A stretch of DNA of 64,000 nt from Mycolicibacterium crocinum (GCF_022370635.2 NZ_CP092362.2:4092001-4156000), one strand, 5' to 3'; shown: positions 51,813 through 61,816, numbered from the stretch's first letter. The notes: generated by a model not told the origin, from the letters alone. Program-made: numbers and translations.

Positions 51813-53254
51813 ACCGGTAGCAGCTGGTCGATCACCGCAGCGAGCTGCTTGGCCGAACGGCATTCGTGCATGGTGATGACGTCTTCGTAGCGCGGCACCG
51901 CGGAATCGCCGCTGCCCCACAGGTGCCGCGGCTCCGGGTTGAGCCAGTGCGCGTGCCGGCTCGACGTGACCATATGCGCCAGCGTGTCGACGGCCGGGTT
52001 GCGGTAATTGGTGCGCCCGTCGCCGAGCACCAAAAGCGAACTGCGCGGCGACAATACGTTGTGGAAGTTCTCGGTGAACGAGACGAACGCGTTGCCGTAG
52101 TCGGAGTGCCCGTCGCGGGTGTACACCCCCGCCTCGCGCGTGATGCGCTGGATGGCCACCGCGAGGTCGGCCTCCGGGCCGAACAGGTGGGTCACCTCGT
52201 CGGTGGTGTCGATGAAGGCAAAGACGCGCACGCGCGAGAACTGCTGACGCAGCGCGTTGACGAGTAGCAGGGTGAAGTGGCTGAAGCCGGCCACCGAACC
52301 CGAAACATCGCACAGCACAACGAGTTCCGGCCGTGCCGGACGCGGCTTGCGCAGCACCACGTCGATCGGCACCCCTCCGGTGGACATCGACTTGCGCAGC
52401 GTCTTGCGTAGGTCGATGGAACCGGCCCGATGCCGGCGGCGTTTGGCCGCGAGTCGGGTGGCCAGCATCCGAGCCAGCGGTTGGACCGTCTTGCGCATCT
52501 CGCGCAACTGGTCGCCGGATGCCCGCAGGAACTCCACGTTCTCCGACAGCTGCGGAATGCCGTACATCTGCACGTGATCGCGGCCGAGTTGTTCGGCGGT
52601 GCGGCGTTTGGTCTCGCTTTCCACCATCCGGCGCAGCTGCGCGATCTTCTGCGCGGCAAGCGCTTTGGCGATCTGCTCCTGGGTGGGAGTCGGGTCGTCG
52701 TCGTGCGGGGCGAGCAGGCCGGCCAGCAGCCGGCCTTCCAGTTCGTCGAGCCCCATCGCCTTGAGCGCTTGGTACGACGAGTACGACGGGCCGCGACTGG
52801 ACGTGTAACGGCCGTACGCCTCGACGATCTGGGCGATCATCGCGACCAATCGCTCGTCCATGTCGCCGATGTCGGGATTCTCGGCCAGGAGGTCCAGCAG
52901 CATTTCCCGCATCGCCTCGATGTCCTCGGGCGGCAAGCCTTCCGGGCTGTCCTCGTCGGCGTCCTCGTCGACCAGCACGGTGCGACCACCCAGCGCGGCA
53001 GGCCACCACAGGTCGAACAGCGCGTCGTAGGTCTGCCGGTGGTCGGCGCGGCGCAACACCGCACAGGCCAGTCCCTCGCGCAGCGCCTCGCGCTCCCCCA
53101 GCCCAAGCACGGTCAGCACCCGGCCCGCGTCGACGGTCTCCGAGGGGCCTACCGAGATGCCTTGGGCGCGTAGCGCTTCGACGAAGCCGACCAGATGGCC
53201 GGGCAGCCCGTGCGGGGCCAGCGGCTGTGGGGGGCGCACCCTGCGGACGGCCAT
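51809..53254 (-). CDS. VWA-domain CoxE-like protein
   Basis: 481 residues. The N-terminal region is helical; a von Willebrand A domain begins about residue 305 with the MIDAS motif ELVVLCDVSGSVAGFSHFTLLL, later YGNAFVSFTENF and LVLGDGRTNYRNP. CoxE-type VWA proteins work with MoxR AAA ATPases as metal-insertion or protein-remodelling chaperones. The moxR gene stands just upstream (four bases between stop and start). Confidence 0.92.
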   Translation of the reverse strand: MAVRRVRPPQPLAPHGLPGHLVGFVEALRAQGISVGPSETVDAGRVLTVLGLGEREALREGLACAVLRRADHRQTYDALFDLWWPAALGGRTVLVDEDADEDSPEGLPPEDIEAMREMLLDLLAENPDIGDMDERLVAMIAQIVEAYGRYTSSRGPSYSSYQALKAMGLDELEGRLLAGLLAPHDDDPTPTQEQIAKALAAQKIAQLRRMVESETKRRTAEQLGRDHVQMYGIPQLSENVEFLRASGDQLREMRKTVQPLARMLATRLAAKRRRHRAGSIDLRKTLRKSMSTGGVPIDVVLRKPRPARPELVVLCDVSGSVAGFSHFTLLLVNALRQQFSRVRVFAFIDTTDEVTHLFGPEADLAVAIQRITREAGVYTRDGHSDYGNAFVSFTENFHNVLSPRSSLLVLGDGRTNYRNPAVDTLAHMVTSSRHAHWLNPEPRHLWGSGDSAVPRYEDVITMHECRSAKQLAAVIDQLLPV

Positions 53255-53258
53255 CGGC

Positions 53259-54137
53259 TTAGTTCAGCCGTAGTTCGCCGGTGGCACGCTGCTGATCGGA
53301 CTGGTGCTTGAGCACCACTCCGAGCGTCGCGGCGATGGTGGCGTCATCGATGGTGTCCATGCCCAGCGCCAGGATCGTGCGGCCCCAGTCGATGGTCTCG
53401 GCGACCGACGGCACCTTCTTGAGCTGCATGCCGCGCAGCACCCCGATGATGCGAACCAGTTCGGCGGCAAGCGATTCAGGCAGCTCGGGCACCCGCGACA
53501 GCAGGATGCGCCGCTCGAGGTCGGGATCGGGAAAGTCGATGTGCAGGAACAGGCAGCGGCGCTTGAGCGCCTCGGACAGCTCCCGGGTGGCGTTGGAGGT
53601 CAGCACCACGAACGGGGTTCGGGCGGCGGTGATGGTGCCCAATTCAGGCACGGTGACCGCGAAGTCGCTGAGCACCTCCAGCAGCAGGCCTTCGATCTCG
53701 ATATCGGCCTTGTCGGTTTCGTCGATCAGCAGCACGGTGGGCTCGGTGCGCCGGATCGCGGTCAGCAGCGGGCGCGACAGCAGGAATTCCTCGCTGAAGA
53801 TGTCGGACTTCGCCTGGTCCCAGTCGTTCGAGCCGGACTGCATCCGCAGGATCTGCTTGGCGTGGTTCCACTCGTAGAGCGCGCGAGCCTCGTCGACGCC
53901 CTCGTAGCACTGTAGGCGCACCAGCCCCGACCCGGTGGTCTGGGCGACCGCGCGGGCCAGCTCGGTCTTGCCGACGCCGGCCGGCCCCTCGACCAGCAGC
54001 GGCTTGCCCAGCCGGTCGGCGAGGAACACCGCGGTGGCGGTGGCGGTGTCGGGCAGGTAGCCGGTCTCGGCCAGCCGCTTGGCGACATCGTCGATGTCGG
54101 CGAACAGCGGCGCCGGGCGGGCCGGGGTTTCAGTCAC
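53259..54137 (-). CDS. MoxR-family AAA+ ATPase
   Basis: 292 residues. Walker A VEGPAGVGKTELARAVAQ, Walker B TVLLIDETDKADIEIEGLLLEVL, sensor 1 VVLTSNATRELSEALKRRCLFLHIDFP with the arginine finger. Partners the VWA protein encoded next. The substrate complex is unknown; synteny matches Rv2426c-Rv2425c. Confidence 0.94.
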   Translation of the reverse strand: MTETPARPAPLFADIDDVAKRLAETGYLPDTATATAVFLADRLGKPLLVEGPAGVGKTELARAVAQTTGSGLVRLQCYEGVDEARALYEWNHAKQILRMQSGSNDWDQAKSDIFSEEFLLSRPLLTAIRRTEPTVLLIDETDKADIEIEGLLLEVLSDFAVTVPELGTITAARTPFVVLTSNATRELSEALKRRCLFLHIDFPDPDLERRILLSRVPELPESLAAELVRIIGVLRGMQLKKVPSVAETIDWGRTILALGMDTIDDATIAATLGVVLKHQSDQQRATGELRLN

Positions 54138-54156
54138 GGATTCTCCTGTTGGTGCG

Positions 54157-55443
54157 TCAGACCGGTCGGGTGTGGCCGTCTCCCCAGACGATCCACTTGG
54201 TTGACGTCAGTTCGGGCAAACCCATCGGGCCGCGGGCATGCAGCTTCTGGGTGGAGATGCCGATCTCGGCTCCGAAGCCGAACTGCTCGCCGTCGGTGAA
54301 CGCCGTCGAGGCGTTGACCATCACCGCGGCGGCGTCGACGCGTTCGGTGAAGCGTTGTGCCGCTTCAAGATTGGTGGTGACGATGGCCTCGGTGTGCCCG
54401 GTGCCGTAGGTGTTGATGTGCTCGATGGCGGCGTCGAGGCCGTCCACAGTGGTGACCGCGATGTCCAGCGACAGGTACTCCGCCAGCAGGTCGTCCTCGC
54501 TCGGGTTGTCGTGCACCGTGACACCGGCCTGCTGTAGGGCCGCCACCAACCGCGGCAGCGCGGTGTCGACGAGCGCGGAGTCCACCAGCAGCGTCTCGGC
54601 GGCGTTGCACACGCTGGGCCGACGGGTCTTGGCGTTGAGGATGATTCGCTCGGCGACGTCGAGGTCGGCGGCGGAGTGGACGTAGACATGACAGTTGCCG
54701 ACGCCCGTCTCGATGGTGGGCACCGTGGCATCGCGCACGACCGCGTCGATCAGACCGGCGCCACCACGCGGGATCACGACGTCGACCAGGCCGCGGGCCT
54801 GGATGAGGTGGGTGACGCTGGCGCGGTCAGCGCTGGGCAGCAGTTGCACCGCGTCTTCGGGCAGGCCTTCGCCGGCCAGCGCACCGCGCAGCGCAGTGAC
54901 CAGCGCGGCATTGGAGTTGGCCGCCGACGAGCTGCCGCGCAGCAGCACCGCGTTGCCGGACTTGAGGGTGAGGCCGAACGCGTCGACGGTCACGTTGGGC
55001 CGGCCCTCGTAGACGATTCCGACCACGCCGAGGGGAACGCGCTGCTGGCGTAGTTGCAGCCCGTTGGGCAGCGTGCGGCCGCGCAGCACCTCGCCGATCG
55101 GGTCGGGCAGCCCGGCGACTTGTCGCAGTCCGGCAGCGATGCCGTCGATGCGCTGCGGATTGAGGGCGAGACGGTCCAGCATCGCCTCGGCGGTGCCGGC
55201 GGCACGGGCGGCGTCGAGGTCCGCGGTGTTGGCGGCCAGGATCTGGTGGGCGTGCGCCAGAACAGCGTCGGCGGCAGCGTGCAGGGCGCGATCTTTGGCG
55301 GTGGTGGTCAGCGTTCCGAGGGTGCGCGAGGCGACCCGCGCCCGGCGGGCGGCGTCGTGAACCTGACCGCGCAAGCCTTGGTGCTGCATCCCTTCCCGGG
55401 TCGCTCCGCTCCTGCCCTCCGGAGCCGGCGCTTCGACACTCAT
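54157..55443 (-). CDS. proA: Gamma-glutamyl phosphate reductase ProA
   Basis: 428 residues. Second step of proline synthesis: NADPH-dependent reduction of gamma-glutamyl phosphate. VGIVYEGRPNVTVDAFGLTLKSGNAVLLRG is the cofactor region; the catalytic cysteine is in RRPSVCNAAETLLVD; the C-terminus has FTDGEQFGFGAEIGISTQKLHARGPMGL. The first 15-20 residues (EAPAPEGRSGATREG) are unlike the family, so the true start may be slightly later. 19 bases upstream of moxR. Confidence 0.96.
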   Translation of the reverse strand: MSVEAPAPEGRSGATREGMQHQGLRGQVHDAARRARVASRTLGTLTTTAKDRALHAAADAVLAHAHQILAANTADLDAARAAGTAEAMLDRLALNPQRIDGIAAGLRQVAGLPDPIGEVLRGRTLPNGLQLRQQRVPLGVVGIVYEGRPNVTVDAFGLTLKSGNAVLLRGSSSAANSNAALVTALRGALAGEGLPEDAVQLLPSADRASVTHLIQARGLVDVVIPRGGAGLIDAVVRDATVPTIETGVGNCHVYVHSAADLDVAERIILNAKTRRPSVCNAAETLLVDSALVDTALPRLVAALQQAGVTVHDNPSEDDLLAEYLSLDIAVTTVDGLDAAIEHINTYGTGHTEAIVTTNLEAAQRFTERVDAAAVMVNASTAFTDGEQFGFGAEIGISTQKLHARGPMGLPELTSTKWIVWGDGHTRPV

Positions 55444-55490
55444 CCCCTCAGGGTATCGGTCTCCCTACCAACCGGCAGGTGGGGGCCGGT

Positions 55491-56351
55491 CTAGGAGGGC
55501 CCGCTGAGCGGGTCGTCCCGGTGCCGGGTGGCACCGTTGGGACCGGCGCTGACCGCTGCGTACAAGGCCCGCGCGTCGTCGGTGATGGCGCGTTGGAAGG
55601 CCGAGCTGATCGGGGCATGCAGTTTCGCCAGGATGTCGGTGATGATGCCGGCGTCCAGACGGACGAACTCCTCGTTGCCGACCTCGTAGAAACCGTCGAG
55701 ATCGAGGCCGAAGAACGGCCCGGCCTGGAAGGGGCGCCGGCGCAGGTGCTGCGGCAGCGTCGCGGACCCGTTCGCAAACGCGGCGTATTGGACGTTGAGG
55801 CCGGCGCGCCCGCCGAGGTCGAAGGCTGCGACCCCCTGAATGCCTCGGGAGGGCACCTGGTCGGGGGCGATCGCCAGCGGGCCGAGCAGACTGCCGTCGA
55901 TCCACGTGGACCATCCGCGTGCGTCGGTCGGGGGTTGCGGCACGCGGATCTCGTCGATGTAGCGCAGCCCGACGCGTTGCAGCCCGGAGGCGACGTTCGC
56001 GTCGACGAGTGCGTCGCAGCCGGCGGTGATCGCCGTCTGAATCGCGTCGAGGCCCGTGTAGTTGGTGGTCTCGTAGCTGAGGCTGGTCGCGGTGAGGGTC
56101 AGGGATTCGGTGGCCTCGGCGTTACGCAGCAGGACGCCCTGCCGGGGTTCGACCCGCGGCGGCAGGCCGGGCCCGGCGGGAGCCAGGTTGACGCCGGTGA
56201 GCGGTTCAGTGACCGGGAACCGTCCTTCGACGGCGATGGCCACGGCGTCGAGCGTCTCCTGCTGGCGCAGCCGCGGCGCATCGGTGAACCGGACTTCCGC
56301 GATGACGGCAACGACGGCAGCAGTGCCGGCGGCCTCGGCATTGGGGTACAT
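55491..56351 (-). CDS. TIGR04255 family protein
   Basis: 286 residues. VVAVIAEVRFTDAPRL at the N-terminus, SYETTNYTGLDAIQTAITAGCDALVDA, and QRVGLRYIDEIRVP match the TIGR04255 family, whose function is unknown; some members sit in phage-defence or toxin-like loci. It is between proA and the disrupted PPE-MPTR gene, outside the conserved synteny block. ATG at 56351. Confidence 0.8.
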   Translation of the reverse strand: MYPNAEAAGTAAVVAVIAEVRFTDAPRLRQQETLDAVAIAVEGRFPVTEPLTGVNLAPAGPGLPPRVEPRQGVLLRNAEATESLTLTATSLSYETTNYTGLDAIQTAITAGCDALVDANVASGLQRVGLRYIDEIRVPQPPTDARGWSTWIDGSLLGPLAIAPDQVPSRGIQGVAAFDLGGRAGLNVQYAAFANGSATLPQHLRRRPFQAGPFFGLDLDGFYEVGNEEFVRLDAGIITDILAKLHAPISSAFQRAITDDARALYAAVSAGPNGATRHRDDPLSGPS

Positions 56352-56362
56352 GGGAACTCAAC

Positions 56363-57427
56363 CTACCGATTGAAGAAGCCCGAGAGTTGGGTGCCGGCAT
56401 TGGCCAGACCGGAGTTGAGGGAGCCGGAGTTCAACGCCCCGGAGTTTCCGCCGGCCCCGCTGTTGAAGAAGCCGGACGATGGGCTGGCGGTGGAGTTGAA
56501 GTATCCGGGGGTTTGGTGGAAGTCGATGACCTCGAACTCGTACGGGCCCAGCGTCCCGTTGCCCATCAGATCGATGAGACTTTGGAAGGCGAAGCTCAGC
56601 GGGGTCGAATCGATGATGGACGTCGCGTCGATGGTCACCGGGATGTTGCCGCTGTAGACCGTGATCGGCGCGAACCAGCCGGTATCGCCACACCCGACGA
56701 TGACCAGGCAGGCCACCTGGCGGTCCCATGTCCTGATCGCGAACGGAACGTTGATGTTGACGGCGCTGAGGTTGAGGGCGTTGACCGTGCCGGTGATCGG
56801 AATGTCGATCGGGACATGAACGGCGTAGTGGTAGTCGATCTCGTCGATCGTGATCGTGTACTTGAAGTTGATGAGGCCTTGATGGTCGACGCGCCAGAAC
56901 AGGCCGTTGCTGTAGTTGCCGCCGATGAACGCGCCGGTGTTGACGTTGCCGGAGTTGGCGAACCCGGTGTTCGAGTTGCCGGTGTTCGCGAAACCGGTGT
57001 TGGTGTCACCGGTGTTGAAGCCGCCGGTGTTGGTGTTGCCGACATTCAGCAGGCCGCTGTTGTTGTTGCCCGCGTTGCCGAAGCCGCGATTGTTGTTGCC
57101 CGAGTTGAAGAACCCGACATTGCCATCACCGGAGTTGAAGAACCCGATGTTGTTGTTCCCCGAGTTGAACAACCCGATATTGCCGCTGCCGGTGTTCCAG
57201 CCACCAAACCCAAACTGGTTGTTGCCGGTCAGCCCGATCCCGATATTCCCGGTACCCGAGTTACCGAACCCGATATTGCCCGACCCGATATTGCCGAACC
57301 CAAAGTTGAAGTCCCCCAGGTTCCCCCACCCAACATTCGAGCTACCCAGGTTCCCGAAGCCGATATTGAAACTGCCGTGATTACCCGAACCCAGGTTCCA
57401 GCCCCCGACATTGCCCCAGCCGACGTT
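56363..57427 (-). pseudogene. PPE-MPTR gene, 3' segment
   Basis: The C-terminal 354 codons of a large PPE-MPTR protein: repeats of the form GFGNxGxxNxG and NxGxxNxGx (56930-57427), then GNYSNGLFWRVDHQG, a 110-residue beta-rich spacer with two cysteines (VACLVIVGCGD), STASPSSGFFNSGAGGNSG and a final LSGFFNR with TAG at 56363-56365. Its 5' end stops at the GTT target duplication of the insertion element at 57428. Reading across the element (with one GTT removed) continues in frame into the segment at 60107-61744: SGSLN then VGWGNVGGWN. Confidence 0.9.
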
Positions 57428-57464
57428 GGGCCTTGCCCCCATGTAGTGGACACGGGATTTGTGG

Positions 57465-58074
57465 TTATGCGGCTTCGGGCAGCGTAGCCGGTGTCAGGTT
57501 CCTTTCGTAGGTCGCGGGGCTGGAATGACGGCAGTAGGAGTGCCGTCGTGTGGTGTTGTAGCGGGCCAGCCACCGAAAGACCTCACGGCGGCAGATCGCC
57601 GCGTCCGGCCAGCAGGCACGGTCTTGCAGAATCTCGCGCTTGAGGGCGGCGTTGAACGATTCGGCCAACGCGTTATCGGCACTTGACCCCACCGCACCCA
57701 TCGACTGGACGACCCCCAGATCGCGGCAGAGATTCGCGAAATCCCGTGAGGTGTACTGACTTCCATGATCTGCATGGAATATTGCACCAGCCAGTGAACC
57801 CCGCAGTGCAGCAGCGGCTTTGAGCGCATCGATGACCAGTTCGGTGCGCATGTGATCGGCGATCGCCCACCCGGCGACCCGCCGTGAACAGCAGTCGATC
57901 ACGGTGGCCAGGTACAGGTTGGCGCCGGTCGCCAATGGCAAGTAGGTGATGTCGCCGACGTAACGGGTGTTGACCTGCGCGGCGGTGAAATCGCGTTTGA
58001 GCAGGTCGGGGACCTTCTGGTTCGCCGGGTCCGCCACGGTCGTCTTGACCCGACGTCGGCGTCGATAACCGGCG
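57465..58074 (-). pseudogene. IS3 transposase OrfB, C-terminal part (outer element)
   Basis: Codons from about residue 98 (GYRRRRRVKT) to the end (ATLPEAA) of the integrase-like transposase, with D, D and E of the catalytic triad present. The N-terminal part is displaced beyond the inner element at 59413-59705. No start codon of its own that gives a sensible protein. Confidence 0.9.
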
Positions 58075-58146
58075 GGGACTTGACCCCGTGTGTTGGACAC
58101 GCTCAATCCCAGGAATGTGCTGGGGGAAGCGAGATGATCCAACCCG

Positions 58147-58479
58147 ATGGCAAGGAAAAATTACCCCGATGAGTTCAAGCGTGACGCGGTCGCGCTCTAC
58201 CGGGACACCGAGGGCGCGACGATCGCCCAGATCGCTGCCGAGCTCGGTGTCAGCGAGGCCACGCTCTCGGCGTGGTGCAAGTCGGCCGGGGTGCCGATTC
58301 GGCACCGCCGCGGTGTCGTAGTGGCCGAGCCTGTGCCAGGGGCCGAGAGCCCTGAGCAGGAGCTGGCCCGCCTCCGCAGTGAGGTCAAGGCGTTACGCGC
58401 CACCGCGGCGCGGTTGTCCACCGAGCGTGACATCTTGCGGTCGGCGGCCAAATATTTCGCCGGGGAGACGAACTGGTGA
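58147..58479 (+). CDS. IS3-family transposase OrfA
   Basis: 110 residues. Helix-turn-helix of the Tnp_1 type: KNYPDEFKRDAVALYRDTEG, then IAQIAAELGVSEATLSAWCK, followed by a leucine-zipper-like helix (SPEQELARLRSEVKALRATA) and ILRSAAKYFAGETNW. Binds the element ends. Its TGA overlaps the orfB GTG (GTGA), so OrfB is made by translational coupling or by frameshifting. Confidence 0.95.
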   Translation: MARKNYPDEFKRDAVALYRDTEGATIAQIAAELGVSEATLSAWCKSAGVPIRHRRGVVVAEPVPGAESPEQELARLRSEVKALRATAARLSTERDILRSAAKYFAGETNW

Positions 58480-59375
58480 GCCGCTTTCAGTTTGTCGCCG
58501 ACCACCTGCACGCCTTCGAGGTGAAGTGGCTCTGCGCAGTCGTCGAGGTTGCGCGTTCGTCGTTCTACGCGTGGTTGGCCGGTGCTGACGGACGAGCGGC
58601 CCGTCGGGCTGCTGACGAGGCGCTGGCCGAGCGTATCCGCGCCGTCCACGACGAGGACAACACCTACGGGGCGCCGCGGATCACCGCCGAGCTCAACGAC
58701 GGTGCGCCCGAGGGGCAGCGGGTCAACCACAAGCGGGTGGCTCGGGTGATGCGCGGCGCCGGGATCGCCGGTTATCGACGCCGACGTCGGGTCAAGACGA
58801 CCGTGGCGGACCCGGCGAACCAGAAGGTCCCCGACCTGCTCAAACGCGATTTCACCGCCGCGCAGGTCAACACCCGTTACGTCGGCGACATCACCTACTT
58901 GCCATTGGCGACCGGCGCCAACCTGTACCTGGCCACCGTGATCGACTGCTGTTCACGGCGGGTCGCCGGGTGGGCGATCGCCGATCACATGCGCACCGAA
59001 CTGGTCATCGATGCGCTCAAAGCCGCTGCTGCACTGCGGGGTTCACTGGCTGGTGCAATATTCCATGCAGATCATGGAAGTCAGTACACCTCACGGGATT
59101 TCGCGAATCTCTGCCGCGATCTGGGGGTCGTCCAGTCGATGGGTGCGGTGGGGTCAAGTGCCGATAACGCGTTGGCCGAATCGTTCAACGCCGCCCTCAA
59201 GCGCGAGATTCTGCAAGACCGTGCCTGCTGGCCGGACGCGGCGATCTGCCGCCGTGAGGTCTTTCGGTGGCTGGCCCGCTACAACACCACACGACGGCAC
59301 TCCTACTGCCGTCATTCCAGCCCCGCGACCTACGAAAGGAACCTGACACCGGCTACGCTGCCCGAAGCCGCATAA
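58476..59375 (+). CDS. IS3-family transposase OrfB (DDE integrase)
   Basis: 299 residues. N-terminal helical region with YGAPRITAEL, then the rve integrase core: first Asp in RYVGDITYLPLATG (about 137), second in IFHADHGSQYTSRDF (about 203), Glu in DNALAESFNAALKREIL (about 239), a D-D-35-E spacing. YNTTRRHSYCRHSSPATYER is the usual IS3 C-terminal motif. Full length. Confidence 0.96.
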   Translation: MSRFQFVADHLHAFEVKWLCAVVEVARSSFYAWLAGADGRAARRAADEALAERIRAVHDEDNTYGAPRITAELNDGAPEGQRVNHKRVARVMRGAGIAGYRRRRRVKTTVADPANQKVPDLLKRDFTAAQVNTRYVGDITYLPLATGANLYLATVIDCCSRRVAGWAIADHMRTELVIDALKAAAALRGSLAGAIFHADHGSQYTSRDFANLCRDLGVVQSMGAVGSSADNALAESFNAALKREILQDRACWPDAAICRREVFRWLARYNTTRRHSYCRHSSPATYERNLTPATLPEAA

Positions 59376-59412
59376 CCACAAATCCCGTGTCCACTACATG
59401 GGGGCAAGGCCC

Positions 59413-59705
59413 GCGATCCCGGCGCCGCGCATCACCCGAGCCACCCGCTTGTGGTTGACCCGCTGCCCCTCGGGCGCACCGTCGTTGAGCTCGGCGGTGA
59501 TCCGCGGCGCCCCGTAGGTGTTGTCCTCGTCGTGGACGGCGCGGATACGCTCGGCCAGCGCCTCGTCAGCAGCCCGACGGGCCGCTCGTCCGTCAGCACC
59601 GGCCAACCACGCGTAGAACGACGAACGCGCAACCTCGACGACTGCGCAGAGCCACTTCACCTCGAAGGCGTGCAGGTGGTCGGCGACAAACTGAAAGCGG
59701 CTCAC
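59413..59705 (-). pseudogene. IS3 transposase OrfB, N-terminal part (outer element)
   Basis: Residues 1-98 of OrfB (MSRFQFVADHLHAFEVKWLC to VARVMRGAGIAG), ending where the inner element inserted. Reading on, the fragment runs a few codons into the inner element (LAPM) in this frame. Its remainder is at 57465-58074. Confidence 0.9.
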
Positions 59706-60034
59706 CAGTTCGTCTCCCCGGCGAAATATTTGGCCGCCGACCGCAAGATGTCACGCTCGGTGGACAACCGCGCCGCGGTGGCGCGTAACGCCTTGACCTC
59801 ACTGCGGAGGCGGGCCAGCTCCTGCTCAGGGCTCTCGGCCCCTGGCACAGGCTCGGCCACTACGACACCGCGGCGGTGCCGAATCGGCACCCCGGCCGAC
59901 TTGCACCACGCCGAGAGCGTGGCCTCGCTGACACCGAGCTCGGCAGCGATCTGGGCGATCGTCGCGCCCTCGGTGTCCCGGTAGAGCGCGACCGCGTCAC
60001 GCTTGAACTCATCGGGGTAATTTTTCCTTGCCAT
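59702..60034 (-). CDS. IS3-family transposase OrfA (outer element)
   Basis: 110 residues, identical in translation to the OrfA at 58147-58479. Intact, though the following orfB is broken by the nested element. Confidence 0.93.
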   Translation of the reverse strand: MARKNYPDEFKRDAVALYRDTEGATIAQIAAELGVSEATLSAWCKSAGVPIRHRRGVVVAEPVPGAESPEQELARLRSEVKALRATAARLSTERDILRSAAKYFAGETNW

Positions 60035-60106
60035 CGGGTTGGATCATCTCGCTTCCCCCAGCACATTCCTGGGATTGAGCGTGTCCAACACACGGGGTCA
60101 AGTCCC

Positions 60107-61744
60107 GTTCAGCGAGCCGCTGTTACCGAATCCGAGGTTGAATCGCGTGCCACTGGCGTCGCGGAACAGGCCCGCCAATTGCGTTCCCACCGTGCCGATT
60201 CCGGAGATCAGACCCGGTGTCGCGAAGTTCAGCGTGCTGGTGTTGTACAACCCGGAGACGGTGTTGCCCAGGTTGGCGAAACCGGAGGACAGCGAGCCGT
60301 AGTTGAGCAAGCCGGACAGGCTGGTGCCGGCTGCGGTGACGAAGTTCGCCCAGCCCGAGGTGTCGGGCCCGAAGTTGAAGGCGCCCGACCCGCCACCGGC
60401 ACCGGTGTTGAAGAATCCGGATGTCGGGTTGGTGGTCGAGTTGAAGAAACCGGGGCCGGCGGGGATGTCCAACAAGGAGATTCGGATCGGGCCGATGCCA
60501 CCCGACGCACCGATGAGGACGGCCGTGTTGAGTCCGCCGATGACGAGGGACGCGGCCTTGTTGTCGGTGAACCCGATGTCGACCGCGCTGATGGTCACCG
60601 GGCCGAAGTTGGCGCTGAGGCCGACTTGGTTGACGGTGCAGACGGCAGGGCAGATTCCGATGATCACCGGGGCGATGACCGGTCCCGGCCCCACGGTGAC
60701 AGTGGGGATCGTGATCGCGTCTATGTGCACCGGGGTGGCGGTCACGGCGATGGGGATGTTGACCGGGATGTTGACGTCGAAGACAGCAGGTATCTCGGCA
60801 ACGGTGATGCCGAGACTGGCGCTGAATTGTCCTAGGTTGTCGCCGCGCCAGAACATGCCATTGCTGAAGTTCCCGCCGTTGAAGGCGCCGGTGTTGACGT
60901 TGCCGGAGTTGGCGAAGCCGGTATTGGAGTCGCCGGTGTTGGCGAATCCGGTGTTGGTGTCACCGGGGTTGAACCCACCGGTGTTGGTGTTGCCAATGTT
61001 TAGAAGGCCGGAGTTGTTGTTGCCGGTGTTGTCGTAGCCGGTGTTGGTGTGCCCGACGTTGAGCGCACCGGTGTTGGTGTTGCCGACGTTGAGCCATCCG
61101 GTGTTCAGGTTGCCGGCGTTGCCGAAGCCCCAGTTGTTGTTGCCGGAGTTGAAGAACCCGATATTGCCATCACCGGAGTTGAAGAACCCGATGTTGTTGT
61201 TCCCCGAGTTGAACAACCCGATATTGCCCGAACCGGTGTTCCACCCGCCGAAGCCAATTTGGTTGTTGCCGGTCAGGCCGATCCCGATGTTGCCGGTGCC
61301 CGAGTTGCCGAATCCGATATTGCCCGACCCGATATTGCCGAACCCAAAGTTGAAGTCTCCCAGGTTCCCCCACCCAATATTCGAGCTACCGAGGTTCCCG
61401 AACCCAATGTTGGAACTGCCGTGATTACCGGAACCGAGGTTGTTATCGCCGAGGTTGCCCGAACCCAGGTTCGAACTGCCCGCGTTACCGTTGCCAATAT
61501 TGGAGCTGCCCAGGTTGCCGAAACCGAGGTTCCAATTGCCGACGTTGCCCAACCCGAAGTTCAGCGACCCGATATTGCCGAACCCGAGGTTGAACCGGGT
61601 GCCGGTGGCATCGCGGAACCAACCCGCCAAATTCGTTCCCACGGTGGCGATTCCGGACACGAAACCGGGCGTGGCCAGATTGGCTGTGCTGGTGTTGAAG
61701 AACCCGGACACCGTATTCCCCAAATTCGAGAAACCGGACGTCAG
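60107..61744 (-). pseudogene. PPE-MPTR gene, middle segment
   Basis: Middle 545 or so codons of the same gene, between two insertion elements. From 61744 downward: LTSGFSNLGNTVSGFFN, TNLAGWFRDATGTRFNLGFGN, about 25 MPTR repeats (NxGxGNxG), GNFSNGMFWRGDNLG, a 140-residue beta-rich spacer (PAVFDVNIPVNIPIAVTATP), STTNPTSGFFNTGAGGGSG and YGSLSSGFANLGNTVSGLYN, ending FGNSGSLN at the GTT duplication. Joins in frame on both sides once the elements are removed. Confidence 0.9.
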
Positions 61745-61816
61745 GGGACTTGACCCCGTGTGTTGGACACGCTCAATCCCAGGAATGTGCTGGGGGAAGC
61801 GAGATGATCCAACCCG

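Larger units (their letters stand above)
58075..59412 (+). mobile_element. IS3-family element, intact copy nested inside the outer element
   Basis: 1,338 bp. Left end GGGACTTGACCCCGTGTGTT and right end, read inward, GGGCCTTGCCCCCATGTAGT agree at 21 of the first 26 positions: imperfect terminal inverted repeats. The target duplication is GCG (58072-58074, 59413-59415). It sits in the orfB gene of the outer copy in opposite orientation. Encodes OrfA (58147-58479) and OrfB (58476-59375). Confidence 0.95.
57428..60106 (-). mobile_element. IS3-family element, minus orientation, interrupted by a second copy
   Basis: The outer element has ends GGGCCTTGCCCCC (57428 on) and the reverse of GGGACTTGACCCC (ending 60106), flanked by the 3-bp target duplication GTT (57425-57427 and 60107-60109). 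It is split by an opposite-facing identical element at 58075-59412. Without the inner copy and its GCG duplication it is exactly 1,338 bp. Its orfA is intact, its orfB is cut in two, so it cannot make transposase OrfB itself but could be mobilised by the intact copies. Confidence 0.92.

Noticed and set aside
50586..53009. 807-codon minus-strand frame spanning the PE-PPE hydrolase and VWA genes
   Set aside because: Runs out of frame through the VWA gene and antisense through the hydrolase; no recognisable domain.
57465..58142. A separate 225-residue transposase starting at 58142
   Set aside because: Its first 30 or so residues come from reading out of the nested element; it is the broken C-terminal half of OrfB, not an independent gene.
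61041..61424. Plus-strand open frame rich in Leu-Pro repeats (also near 56916-57380)
   Set aside because: Antisense of the MPTR repeats; reverse complement of AAC/GGC codons gives Leu/Pro codons automatically.
60850..61600. Short regularly spaced repeats resembling a CRISPR array
   Set aside because: The repeats are degenerate codons for Asn-Ile-Gly/Asn-Thr-Gly MPTR units, in frame on the minus strand, with no constant repeat and spacer lengths and no cas genes.
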